The position numbers were made by a program, and so were the translations under genes. From contig NC_089175.1 in NCBI RefSeq assembly GCF_947507565.1, positions 2,965,733 through 3,029,732 of the forward strand: DNA of 64,000 nt, written 5' to 3'. A model generated the notes under the pieces. The model did not search any database. It was given only the letters and a program-made list of their open reading frames with translations, and was not told the DNA's origin. Shown one piece after another: positions 54,269-64,000 of this stretch. This DNA comes from Oscarella lobularis (lineage: Eukaryota > Porifera > Homoscleromorpha > Homosclerophorida > Oscarellidae). Position 1 is the stretch's first letter; each line of letters starts with the position of its first letter.

Positions 54269-56932
54269 TTAGAGATTTGCCGTGGTTTCATATCCACTAT
54301 TAGAAGTCATACGAACCACCTTTCTTGTTTCGTAAAGACGAGAAGGCTTCATCTGAATGTTTTCCTCTGGCCGTGAGACATCGGGTTCTGCATAGACAGG
54401 AGATTCTTTTCCGTCAGTCTTTATATTGTCAACTAGGAAAAAAACATCTTTTCTGATCTATAGTTCGATAGTTATACCTATAACCTTTTATATCGCGATA
54501 AATGCAAACGTAAATGAAACTGACAAGGACAACGATCACTACGAGAGTGACCGGCACCACGATGGCTGTAATAATGCCAGCGGAGAAACCTGGTAAATAA
54601 AAGTAAACAACCAAAGTGGACATTTTTCTAAATATACTTTTATCTTCAGGAGCTGCTTCAGCCCAAGTTGGTGACGGGCTTTCAGAACCAGCTATTACTA
54701 CACACATATACTAATAAATACTTTTCTTAGCAAGACCATTTATTTACTTGGAACAGCGAACGACATGCTATTTGACGCCACGCTTTCTGCTCCATCTTCG
54801 CTCACAGTAATGACGGTGACACTGTAAGTTCGACCAGCTTCAAGACTTGTCATGAAAAGGGTCACAGTGTCATTGTTCATGTCGAAGTGAGATTCCAGTT
54901 TCTGTATCGATTGCCTAGTTTTTAAAACTTTGAAATCTGTAATTCTGCCGCATCCATTGCTAGACGGTATGGCAAAAACAATTTGCATGTCCAAGCCGAA
55001 CGAATGAGTCATATTAGCTTTGTTCAGAAAAGGTGGAAATGGCTCTAGAAATAACCAAAAATAATTACATACTAGTCAATTGAGAACTGCACTCACTACA
55101 CGTTGTTTTAAACGTTGGTGAACATGGCTCACTAGTTCCTTTACTATTTGTAGCGATGAGCTGAAACTCGTATTCAACATTACTTTCCAAGCCGGTCACT
55201 TTCACTTGACCTCCCTGCTGTGTCACACCGTCTCCAATAGTAACAGGATAATTCTGAAACGAGCCGTTTCTTGTTCTGTAGCTTAGCGAATATGCTGTGA
55301 TCTCTCTTCCTCCTGTGTCTTTCATTGTGAATTTGAATGTAATACTGGTCTCACTTGAAGCCACTAAATCACAATTAGTTGGCTGAGCTGGGGCTAAAAA
55401 TAACCAATATCAGAGTAGAAGTACTATAGTCGGAGTGCCTAACCTCCAGGCACTCTGAGCGTTGTAAAACTAATCGTGTCTGACTGAGAGCTAGTTCCAG
55501 CGGCATTGATAGCGTACAGTTCACAGAAATACCGTACACCTGGGTAGAGACGGGTTATGTTGGCAGACGTTTGACTGTCGTCAGAAAGAAACGTTTCTTG
55601 ACTTGGTGCGTACGGATGTGGCTTTCTATCAGAGCAGTTGAACGTCAGGAGAGTAATAGGCGAATCGCCGTTGAATCCTAGAACCCACGAATACGCTGCA
55701 GAGCGTTGACCAATCGATGCTAAAATCACTTTAGGTGCATCAGGAGGAGCTAACCGACATGATTTATTGACTTATTGTTATAAATACCTCTTCTATTCTT
55801 ACCTTCGACAGTAATATAAAACGTTTCCCTATACGTTCCAATGATGTTGATTGCCGTCACGTTATATCTGCCTGCCATTGCTTTTCTAGCTTTTGCTTCT
55901 GTGTAGTATAGTACGTTGCTCTGTGACGTTGAATTGATGACTAAAGTGCCCTTGGTGAGAATAACGCTTGCTGGTGGCTGAGCATCCACAGATAAGAGAA
56001 CTGTAAATGGAGCGCCGACTTGAAATCTGTAATCCGATACAGCGTACAGAAGAGTAGGAGCATCTATAGTTAGAAATTAGTCATCGTAATCAACACACAA
56101 GAAAAGGAGTTTGTATACAGTAAACTATGAGTGTCGTTGTCGCCATGACAAATCCAAAGATATTGCTCGCAGCACATCGAATCACCCCAGCATTGCTGCG
56201 ACTGGCTTGTATGGACAACGTGCTGTAAAATCGAAAATTCGCAAAAAATGTCGATGCATCACTTCCGCGATTCCAAACGATTGGGCGAGGTTGTACTGGT
56301 GGAATGGAAGAATTATATGCGCAAGTAAAGTTAACCATTTCCCCTTCGATTGCCGTTACGTAAGGAGGAGGACGAAACGTCAGCTTTGGTACGACTACAG
56401 TCAAATGGAACCTCAGGCACTGTGTATCAGTAGCAGCACTTTCTGCCTTACCTCCCAACGCAAATCGAAACGCTCCGGTCGTCGCTCTTTCACCACGGTC
56501 ACTGCTCACTGCGGCGCAAGTGAATGAAGGCCCTATGAGAGCGCTTCGCACTGCGAAGTTAGTGCCGCCGTCACCGACGCCTTTTGCGTATAGAACGCTT
56601 TTCCTGTCAGTTGTCTGCGTGATATTCAAGATGGCTGGCACAGCCGAACTCTTGGACAACCAAACGATGGTCGACCTTTCGTTTGTGGAACAGACAATGA
56701 TCAGATCACTGTGACCATCTGGAGGAATAAAAATGTATCCTGGTAATCCGTCCCATACAGATGATACTCTGTGTGAAGGATCGTCTACAAACTCGAAAAC
56801 GGCTAGAAAGACAGTGGTCCTAATTTCGACAGACGCTGACTACAGATCAGTCCTACCAAATAATACGCTAGGTTTCAACAGCAACATAACCATGCACAGA
56901 GACACTGACGAGAGCAGCCACGAGTTGACCAT
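54269..56932 (-). CDS. R10: F-type Ig/FN3 receptor, class 3 tail (about 728 aa)
   Basis: Ten phase-1 exons: signal 56932-56857 (MVNSWLLSSVSLCMVMLLLK), D1 56802-56452, D2 56394-56119 (Ig: VNFTCAYNSS...VIRCAASNIFG), D3 56063-55803, D4 55749-55444, D5 55393-55097, D6 55044-54748, stalk 54691-54638, TM 54589-54485 (FSAGIITAIVVPVTLVVIVV) and tail 54432-54269. D4-D6 are FN3-type (APPDAPKVILASIGQRSAAY; GLESNVEYEFQLIATNSKG). The tail has PVYAEPDV, RLYETRK and GYETTANL. Domains D1-D3, helix and tail match receptor F, which lacks D4-D6; the FN3 exons here are different from those of the alpha/beta genes. Probable surface receptor. Confidence 0.86.
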
Positions 56933-57124
56933 CGTTGATGTGTGGCGCAGGGCTGGTGTCAGTAGCTAACTTTAAGGATACATCTCTTAGCAACTCCTAT
57001 AGGAAGAAAGAATTCGTGTCTAAGAATATTGCTAAAACAGGAACTATATCAAATTTATTTAACTTTATCCACTGAGTCGACATCCGTGAGGTCAAGTCTG
57101 TCCAGAACGGCCCGTTACAAGCGC

Positions 57125-57132
57125 TATTTATA
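57125..57132 (-). promoter_or_regulatory. TATA box of R10
   Basis: Minus strand TATAAATA, 193 bp upstream of the R10 start codon, in the same context as the F promoter element (188 bp). It lies only about 32 bp before the R10-facing end of the neighbouring gene R11. Confidence 0.5.
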
Positions 57133-57163
57133 TACGTTAAATTTACTTGTGTACGAAAAATGT

Positions 57164-59793
57164 TCAAAGGCCTGCCACGCCATAAATACGTGACTTTGTC
57201 ATTGAGACACTCTTGTCACCAGCCGGAAAATCAACTGCTTCGTATCCAGCTTCTCCTGCAGCCTGCTGACGATTGCCTTCTATAATGTGATGAATAGAGA
57301 GGTTTAAGACTTTTATCAGGCTGACCTAATGTTGTTGAAGACCTGCTACGGCACGACAAAACAACAATGACGATTACCAATGCCAAAATAACGACGCAAA
57401 GAACAGCAATAGCGGAAATGAAACCAGCGTGGCTGTGATCTAAGACAAAGAATGAAAGCAAAGAACAAAAAAAACAAAGATCTGTTCTAAGGCTGTTGTA
57501 CCTTCTCTGCAAATTTCAGGTACCTCTGTTGTTGGATTATCAACTGGACCTGGGGTAGGTTCTGAAACGCATTTTATTTCACTGTTGTAGGGTCAATTCA
57601 AAATTACCCTGTGTGGATTGAAGCAAAACAGCAGCTGACCGTTGACTCTCATCGTTGCCATTCTTAGCAGCAATAGTCAGTTCATAGTCCCCATCAGTCA
57701 GTTCATAGTCCCCATCAGTCATAAGATCTTGCTCAAAAGTGATTGTCACAATGTTGTCTTGTCGCTCTCCTCGCACAGTTGCCCAGATGGTGTCCCCGTT
57801 TCTGATAACATAGGTGTTGTTTGAATTGCACGGACCAGTCCTCGCATCCGTGAACGTTATAGTCACCGTTCCCTGATTATCTATCATAGCGTTTGCATCA
57901 GTCACGTTCAAAATATCAGGAACTAGAACAAACCAATACGTGGTGTCACAATTGTTACACTATTTTTCCTACCACAGGTTGTGCGCTGAGTAAGTTCATT
58001 TGACACGGCTTCTCCAAGAGAATTGCTCACTCTGATTTGTACTTTGTACTCCGTATCGGGTTCTAGTCCTGCCACAACAGTGCTCCCCTGATGGGTCTGC
58101 GCGTCATAGGAATGAGTAGCCTTGTCAGCTGATACTCCAATTATGGTGAAAGTCAGGGGACCTGAACTGCCAGAAAATTCCACGCACCAACTTAACGTAA
58201 ATCCAATGTCAATCACGTTGCTGACTTCTGAAATTTGAATAGGACCCGGTTCTGAAATCAAACAGCCATGTAGTTAATATATGCGCGAGCCACGTTCCTA
58301 CTTCCTGGTCTTGTTGAGACATCTGTTGATGTGTTCACGTCAAACGCTCCGTTGTTTGCACCAACTGTACACGTGTAATCAGCGCTTCGACCCGACACAT
58401 TTACGCAGAAAACTTTTCTGCTGCTATTCACTGTTCTGAAATTGGTAACTGGAACTAGTGAATTGAATTCAGCATAGTTGCATGCTGATTTTGATTTGCA
58501 TGAGACGATGAAGTTGCTGATTGGTGAACGACCAAGAAATCCTGATGACCAGCAAAAAACATCAACTGCATCAAATGCAACAATGGTTGGAGCCTCAGGA
58601 GGAACTAAATGAGGTACGTCATCACACTGACAGCAAACAATGTACTGTACTAAACACTCACAAAGTACAACCAGCTCTTGTTCTGAACTTCGTCCACTGC
58701 CCACGGTATTATCAGCTTCACATACGTACTTTCCTTCCGTTTCATGTGATCCCGTTATCACGTAGCTCCACTCTATTATAGTCTCCGTTTGTGTGTTTGA
58801 TGGAGCTTTAGTGGGAGAATTCTCTGGTATCACTACACCATTCCTGAATAAGGAATGCACAGTCGCCACAGGAAAGGAGTCAGAACGACACGTGACTGTA
58901 ACTGAGCTTCCTTTCTTCACCATCAATGATGGGGTGAAGCTAACGGTGACAGTCGGCTTATCTAGAATAATGCGTAATCCGCAAGATAAAAATAGACGTA
59001 CAGATATCACTCACATAGTACGGTAACAACTGCTGAAGCTGAAACGCTTCCAAATTCGTTTCTCACGTAGCACGTATATGTTCCTGCATCATTCCTTTGT
59101 ATGTTTGATAGCACAAGAGTATTGACCGCGCTTCCAGTAGTGTTTGAGTTTCTCCCCACATCAATTCTTTGAGTGATTCCCTTTGCTGTGAATTTCCAAA
59201 ATATGTCTCCGACCGGTTGTATTCCCATAGCAAAGGAACATGTTAGCGGGACGTTGTTTCCCTCAATGCCTTCTGTCGGATTTGTAGGAGAAGTGCCAAT
59301 TGCGGGTGCAGCTGAACAGAGTAAACAGCTACTCACTACCTTCTCTCGTTCCTTCTGCTCTTACCTCCTTGTGTCAAAGTAAACACAGTGCTGTCAGTGA
59401 ACGAACTGTCGCTCGTGTTTGTTGCTCGACAGAACCGTTTCGCGTTGAGTTCATTCAATGTCAAAGTGCCTGCATTGGCAAGATGAAGACGACTGCTTCT
59501 GTCCGAGATCGTCGTGACGGTGAACTTGGACGTAATGAGAGTTTTGTTGACGTCGTTCTCGTGCCACGTTATCGTCGACGGATCCCGCGTAGTACACACC
59601 GCGTCGACGGAACCACTCGGCGAAATGTACTCGAATATTTCAGGTGACACGGAAAATACCGGCGCTAAATCAGAAAAGACATCTAAACCATCTACCGGTA
59701 TGTCTAAACCAAAGGAGACGGCCTACCTGAACGAACGAGTGCCGCGGTGAGCAGGAGCTCACAGAAAGGAGCGATCGTCCCTGGCCACATCAT
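57164..59793 (-). CDS. R11: type I Ig/FN3 receptor, alpha N-terminus, class 2 tail (about 716 aa)
   Basis: Ten phase-1 exons: signal 59793-59727 (MMWPGTIAPFCELLLTAALV), D1 59664-59365, D2 59311-59015, D3 58961-58662, D4 58604-58302, D5 58251-57973, D6 57922-57608, stalk 57561-57502, TM 57439-57326 and tail 57279-57164. D6 is 21 nt longer than in its relatives because TDGDYEL is duplicated. D4 is shorter (303 nt) and more diverged, shared with R12 (DVFCWSSGFLGR). The tail is class 2: GYEAVDFPAGDKSVSMTKSR, then IYGVAGL. The start offers two adjacent ATGs; the second is used here. Probable surface recognition receptor. Confidence 0.84.
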
Positions 59794-60159
59794 CGGAGTG
59801 GAGGTCCGGACGTTTTGCTGCAGTCCCCGTATTCTACTTGTCAAATTGTGGTGCTGTTCATTTTTATCTCCCAAGTCTTTTTCCCAACCGTCTTAATTAA
59901 ATAGCGGAGAAAAGAATCTCAATTTCATTTCCGCGTCATCGCGTGCCGTTCTGACGGAAGACCGAAGTCGGTGAGGTGTAGTGAATTCTCTCCTTAATTA
60001 ATATTTAAATTCCATGAAACAGACTACGTCATAGAGGCATTAAATAAAACGGAAAGAAGTAGAATATTTTATACGTATAAATAATACAGTAGGCGCCAGA
60101 GTAGGCACGGCTGATTGTACAGTACTTGTAATAATTATGTTTATTTGAACTTTCATATT

Positions 60160-60465
60160 CCCCAAACAACAATCAGATCACCATGACAATCTGAAGAAAC
60201 AGAACGTATTCCTCCTCAAATTTCTGGCTAAACTAAAGCAGCTAGAAAGTACAGTGGTTCTAATTTGACAAGCTGACTCAGACTGGTAGGCCTATCAAAT
60301 AATACGCTAGGTTCTAGCAAAATAGCCACCTACGTATAACAGGAATTAATCAAATTTATTTACTTTTGGACTTGCTGCCCTTGGTGTAGTTTTCATCACG
60401 TCGGAAGCAGCTAGTTACAAGCGCTATACAGATCAATCTTACTCATGCTCCATAGAGAAGTTGAA
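60160..60465 (-). pseudogene. Decayed F-type 5' end
   Basis: Weak matches to the F/R10 domain 1 and signal-exon region (CAATCAGATCACCATGACAA; CTATCAAATAATACGCTAGG) just downstream of the R12 stop. This is the most decayed of the five remnants. Confidence 0.5.
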
Positions 60466-60478
60466 CATGTAAAATTGC

Positions 60479-63076
60479 TCAAAGGCCAGCCATGCCATAG
60501 ACCCGTGATTTTGTCATTGAGACACTCTTGTTGCCAGCAGGAAAATCAACAGCTTCGTACTCAGCTTCCCCTGCAGCTTGCTGATGATTTCCTCCTGCAA
60601 TGTAACGAATAGGTACAAGTATTCACAAATTTATATCAGACTAACTTGATTTGACCGTTGACGACCTGCGACAGGACAAAACAATGATGATGATTGTCAG
60701 TGTCATAATAACGACGCAAAGAACGGCAATAGCGGAAATAAAACCAGCGTGACTGTGATCTAAGACAATAAGCCAAATACAACAACAAAGCGAAGATCCG
60801 TTATAAGGCCATGGTACCTTCTCTACAAGACTGAGGTTCATCTGTTGTTGGATTATCAACCGGACGTTTGGCAGGTTCTAAATTTTGAATGTGTTTCACT
60901 GGCGCGTTGGAGCGGATTCAAACTCACCCTGTGAGAACTGAAGTGAAACAGCAGCCGACCGTTGACTCTCATACTTGCCATTCATAGCAGCAATAGTCAG
61001 CTCGTAGTCCTGATCGGGCAAAATTTCTCCCTCAAAAGTGATTGTCACAGTGTTGTCTTGTCGCTCTACTCCTACAGTTTCCCATATGGTGTCTCCGTTT
61101 CTGATAACGTAATCGTTGTTTGAATTGCATGGACCAGTCCTCGTATCCGTAAACGTTATAGTTCCCCTCCCCTGATTGTCTATCACAGCGTTTGCATCAG
61201 CCACGTTCAAAACGTCTGGAACTAGAACACGCTAATAATTGTGGTGCTACAACAATTGTTACACTAGTCCTCTTACAACAGGTTGTGTGTGGAGTCTTTT
61301 GATTAGACACCGCTTCTCCAAGAGCATTGCTCACTCGAATTTGTACTGGGTACGTTGCATTGGGTTCTTGTCCTGTCACAACAGTGCTCCCCTGTTGGGT
61401 CTGCGCGTTATATGAATGAGTAGCCTTGTCAGCTGATACTCCAATTATGGTGTAAGTCAGAGGATCTGAATTGCCAGAAAATTCCACACACCACTTTAGA
61501 GTGAATCCAGTGTTAATCACGTTTGTGATTTCTGAAATTTGAACAGGACCAGGCTCTAATAGAATTGAATGACCCCAGGTAATACATTATATGCGTGAGC
61601 GAACGTTCCTACTTCCTGGTCTTGTTGACACATTTGTTGCTGTGTTCACATCAAATGCTCCATTGTTTGCGTTGATGGTGCACGTGTAGTCAGCGCTTGA
61701 ACCCGACACGTTTGCGCAGAAAACGTTTGTAATGTTATTCACTGTTGTGAAATTGGTAGCTGGAACTACTGAATTGAATTCAGCATTGTTGCATTCCGAT
61801 TTTGACTTGCATGAGACGCCAACGTTGCTGATTGGTGGACGACCAAGGAATCCAGCTAACCAGCAAAAAACATCAACTGCATCAAATGGAACAACAGTTG
61901 GAGCCTCAGGAGGAACTAAAATAACGTACATCATCACACTGGTAGCAAAATACGGTAATCACTTACGAAGTACAACCAGCTCTTGTTCTGGACTTCGTCC
62001 ACTGCCCACTGTATTATTAGCTTCACATACATACTTGCCTCCCGTTTCATTTGATGCAATAATGTCATAACTCCACTCTATTACAGTTTCTGTTGGTGGA
62101 GCTTTAGTTGGAGAGTTCCCTGGTATCATGACACCATTTCTGAATAGGGAACGCACAGTCGCCACAGGAAATGAGTCAGAATGGCACGTGACAGTAATTG
62201 GGCTCCCTTTCTTTACCACTGATGACGACGGAGTGAAGGTAATGTTGACGCTTGGTTTATCTAGAGCAAACGTGGTTCAGGAGTTAGAAATATAGACAAT
62301 AATACTCACATGACACGGTAACAACTGCAGAAGCTGAAACGCTTCCAAATTCATTTCTCACGTAGCACGTATATGTTCCTGCATCGTTCCTTTGTATGTT
62401 TGATAGCAAAAGAGTATTGATCGTGCTTCCAGTAGTGTTTGAGTCTCTCCCAGCATCAATTTGTTGAGCGGTTCCTTTTGCTGTGAATTTCCAAAATATT
62501 TCTCCGACCGGTTGTATTCCCATAGCAAAGGAGCATGTTAGCGGGACGTCGTTTCCCTCAATGCCTTCTGTCGGATTTGTGGGAGAAGCGCCAATTGTGG
62601 GTGCAGCTGAACAGAGTACACAGCTACTCACTACCTCCTCTCGTTCCTTCTCAGAAGCTCTTACCTCCTTGTGTCAAAGTAAACACAGTGCTGTCAGTGA
62701 TCGAACCGTCGCTCGTGTTTGTTGCTCGACAGAACCATTTCGCGTTGAGTTCATTCAATGTCAAAGCGCCTGCATTGGCAAGATGAAGACGACTGCTTCT
62801 GTCCGAGATCGTCGTGACGGTGAACTTGGACGTAATGAGAATTTTGTTGACGTCGTTCTCGTGCCACGTTATCGTCGACGGATCCCGCGTAGTACACACC
62901 ACGTCGACGGAACCACTCGGCGAAATGTACTCGAACATTTGAGGTGACTCGGTGAATACTGGCGCTGAAAACACCTAAATTAGAACCTGACCTTGAGCGT
63001 ACATCATCTCACATGAACTTATAGTTGCGGTGAGTAGGAGTTCACAGAAAACGATAATTGTGTCTTGCCACATCAT
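60479..63076 (-). CDS. R12: type I Ig/FN3 receptor, alpha N-terminus, class 2 tail (about 706 aa)
   Basis: Ten phase-1 exons: signal 63076-63013 (MMWQDTIIVFCELLLTATIS), D1 62964-62665, D2 62606-62310, D3 62260-61967, D4 61915-61613, D5 61555-61277, D6 61221-60928, stalk 60877-60818, TM 60759-60646 (GFISAIAVLCVVIMTLTIII) and tail 60594-60479. D3 is six nucleotides shorter than usual. The tail has AEYEAVDFP (Glu replaces Gly before Tyr) and RVYGMAGL. It is the last minus-strand member, with a divergent plus-strand receptor starting 107 bp away. Probable surface recognition receptor. Confidence 0.84.
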
Positions 63077-63183
63077 TAGAGTGGAATCCGGACGTGACTA
63101 AAGCTAATTGCAACTGCGCAGGCGCAATCGTCTGTAGCACAAGGCCTCGGGAAATTACGCAGGACTGTTGCCATTTCACGACC
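63077..63183. promoter_or_regulatory. Compact bidirectional promoter between R12 and R13
   Basis: Only 107 bp separate the divergent start codons of R12 (minus) and R13 (plus). It contains ACTGCGCAGGCGCAAT, matching the NRF1-type GCGCA(G/T)GCGC pattern known from TATA-less bidirectional promoters. No TATA box is seen. The regulatory role is inferred. Confidence 0.45.
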
Positions 63184-63548
63184 ATGGCGTCGAAATCGGT
63201 TGCTTTTCTACTCTTACTTTTACATGCTATGCGTATTTTAGGAGCATGTAAGAAAATACGGCGCTGTGCAATTCGAATTGGCGGAACAACCGTCACGTTT
63301 CTCTTTGTCTTTTAGCGCCAGTATTCACCGAGTCACCTCAAATGTTCGAGTACATTTCGCCGAGTGGTTCCGTCGACGTGGTGTGTACTACGCAGAATCC
63401 GTCAAACATAACGTGGCACGAGAACGACGTCAACAAAACTCTCATTACCTCCAAGTTCACCGTCACGACGATCTCGGACAGAAGCAGTCGTCTTCATCTT
63501 GCCAATGCAGGCACTTTGACATTGAATGAACTCAACGCGAAACGGTTC
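63184..63548 (+). CDS. R13: start of a divergent alpha-type receptor (cut by assembly gap)
   Basis: The signal exon 63184-63247 (MASKSVAFLLLLLHAMRILG) ends at a GTAAGA donor in phase 1. The D1 exon starts at 63316 after TTTTAG and continues into the gap. D1 reads APVFTESPQMFEYISPSGSV, then VVCTTQNPSNITWHEND and LTLNELNAKRF, which is the alpha class of R11/R12 in opposite orientation. The signal peptide is unrelated to those of R11/R12, so the D1 exon has been joined to a new 5' end. The rest of the gene is unknown. Confidence 0.8.
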
Positions 63549-63748
63549 NNNNNNNNNNNNNNNNNNNNNNNNNNNNNNNNNNNNNNNNNNNNNNNNNNNN
63601 NNNNNNNNNNNNNNNNNNNNNNNNNNNNNNNNNNNNNNNNNNNNNNNNNNNNNNNNNNNNNNNNNNNNNNNNNNNNNNNNNNNNNNNNNNNNNNNNNNNN
63701 NNNNNNNNNNNNNNNNNNNNNNNNNNNNNNNNNNNNNNNNNNNNNNNN
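63549..63748. other. Assembly gap (200 N)
   Basis: Exactly 200 N, which is likely a placeholder of unknown true length. It interrupts R13 in domain 1. Confidence 0.95.
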
Positions 63749-63749
63749 C

Positions 63750-63898
63750 GCGTGGAATACGCATCAATTGATCGCGACGCTAGTCGCCGTCACAGGGAGG
63801 CGAAGAAGGCCGAGGAGGAAGCAGCTGCAACCGCAGTGGGCTCGCCTGATCCACCAAAAGGCCAGCCAGACGAAACCGAACTGTCCACAATGGTGTGA
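63750..63898 (+). CDS. C-terminal tail with an ITIM, possibly of R13
   Basis: The plus-strand frame enters from the gap and ends in TGA at 63896-63898. It reads VEYASIDRDASRRHREAKKA, then a Glu/Ala-rich and Pro-containing stretch ending DETELSTMV. VEYASI fits the ITIM consensus (I/V/L/S)-x-Y-x-x-(I/V/L), the docking motif for SHP-type phosphatases in animal inhibitory receptors. The charged, low-complexity composition suits a cytoplasmic tail. It is unlike tail classes 1-3. Whether it belongs to R13 or to another gene hidden by the gap cannot be told. Confidence 0.55.
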
Positions 63899-64000
63899 GA
63901 CAGAGGTCCCGCGCGCGTGAACGGGGGGAAGGGGGCTGAAGTAGGAACAGTAGTATTGAATTTTAAGTGTGACGTCAAAAATTTTCGTCGTTTTTTCCGT
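63899..64000. other. Short 3' flank at the right edge
   Basis: About 100 bp of non-coding sequence with a purine/G-rich run (GGGGGGAAGGGGG) and no AATAAA before the window ends. Confidence 0.4.

Noticed and set aside
1-64000. Retroviruses, LTR elements, LINEs or Polintons
   Set aside because: I saw no reverse transcriptase, integrase, capsid or envelope motifs and no long terminal direct repeats in any frame.
1-64000. tRNA or rRNA genes
   Set aside because: No convincing A/B box pair or rRNA core sequence was recognised by eye.

Overview
This is nuclear DNA from a compact animal genome. The genes are eukaryotic: short introns (about 45-60 nt in the receptor genes) with GT-AG ends, signal-peptide exons, Ig and FN3 domain exons bounded by phase-1 introns, tyrosine-bearing cytoplasmic tails, and ELOVL3/6-type fatty-acid elongases. 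The compactness and the Ig/FN3 receptor repertoire suggest an early-branching metazoan such as a sponge. That placement is an inference and no species is named.

Region 1 (1-17,000) is a tandem, partly inverted array of a secreted cysteine-containing family that I do not recognise. Five minus-strand genes (A-E; A-D intact, E broken) share a four-exon structure with all phase-0 introns and a protein of about 270 residues. They face remnants of a divergent plus-strand sister group, of which copy 1 runs off the left edge and copies 2-4 are progressively broken. Fragments of the ELOVL gene are fused into copies 2 and 4. A 645-bp TA-flanked DNA transposon sits in copy 4, and the other copies preserve its empty site.

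Region 2 (17,000-20,500) holds a nested fold-back repeat followed by two intronless ELOVL6-like genes in tandem on the plus strand.

Region 3 (20,600-23,330) holds a minus-strand Ig receptor (F) and the remnant of another Ig gene. Region 4 (23,330-29,750) is gene-poor: an AT-rich stretch, a possible decayed multi-exon gene, a hairpin pair, a degenerate satellite, a CpG-rich stretch and a broken plus-strand secreted-protein start.

Region 5 (29,760 to the right edge) is the main interest: a dense head-to-tail array of type I membrane receptors on the minus strand. Intact members are R1, R3, R4, R8, R10, R11 and R12; fragments or broken members are R0, R2, R5, R6, R7 and R9. A typical member is signal peptide, three Ig-type domains, three FN3-type domains, a Thr/Pro/Asp stalk, one transmembrane helix and a short tyrosine-containing tail, with every intron in phase 1. 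N-terminal classes (alpha, beta, F-type) and tail classes (1, 2, 3) occur in different combinations, so the genes are mosaics. At the right edge a divergent plus-strand member (R13) begins only 107 bp from R12. Beyond a 200-N gap lies a plus-strand C-terminal reading frame with a canonical ITIM. The layout, the mosaicism, the many pseudogenes and the signalling tails resemble an allorecognition or innate-recognition gene complex, but that role is inferred from architecture only.
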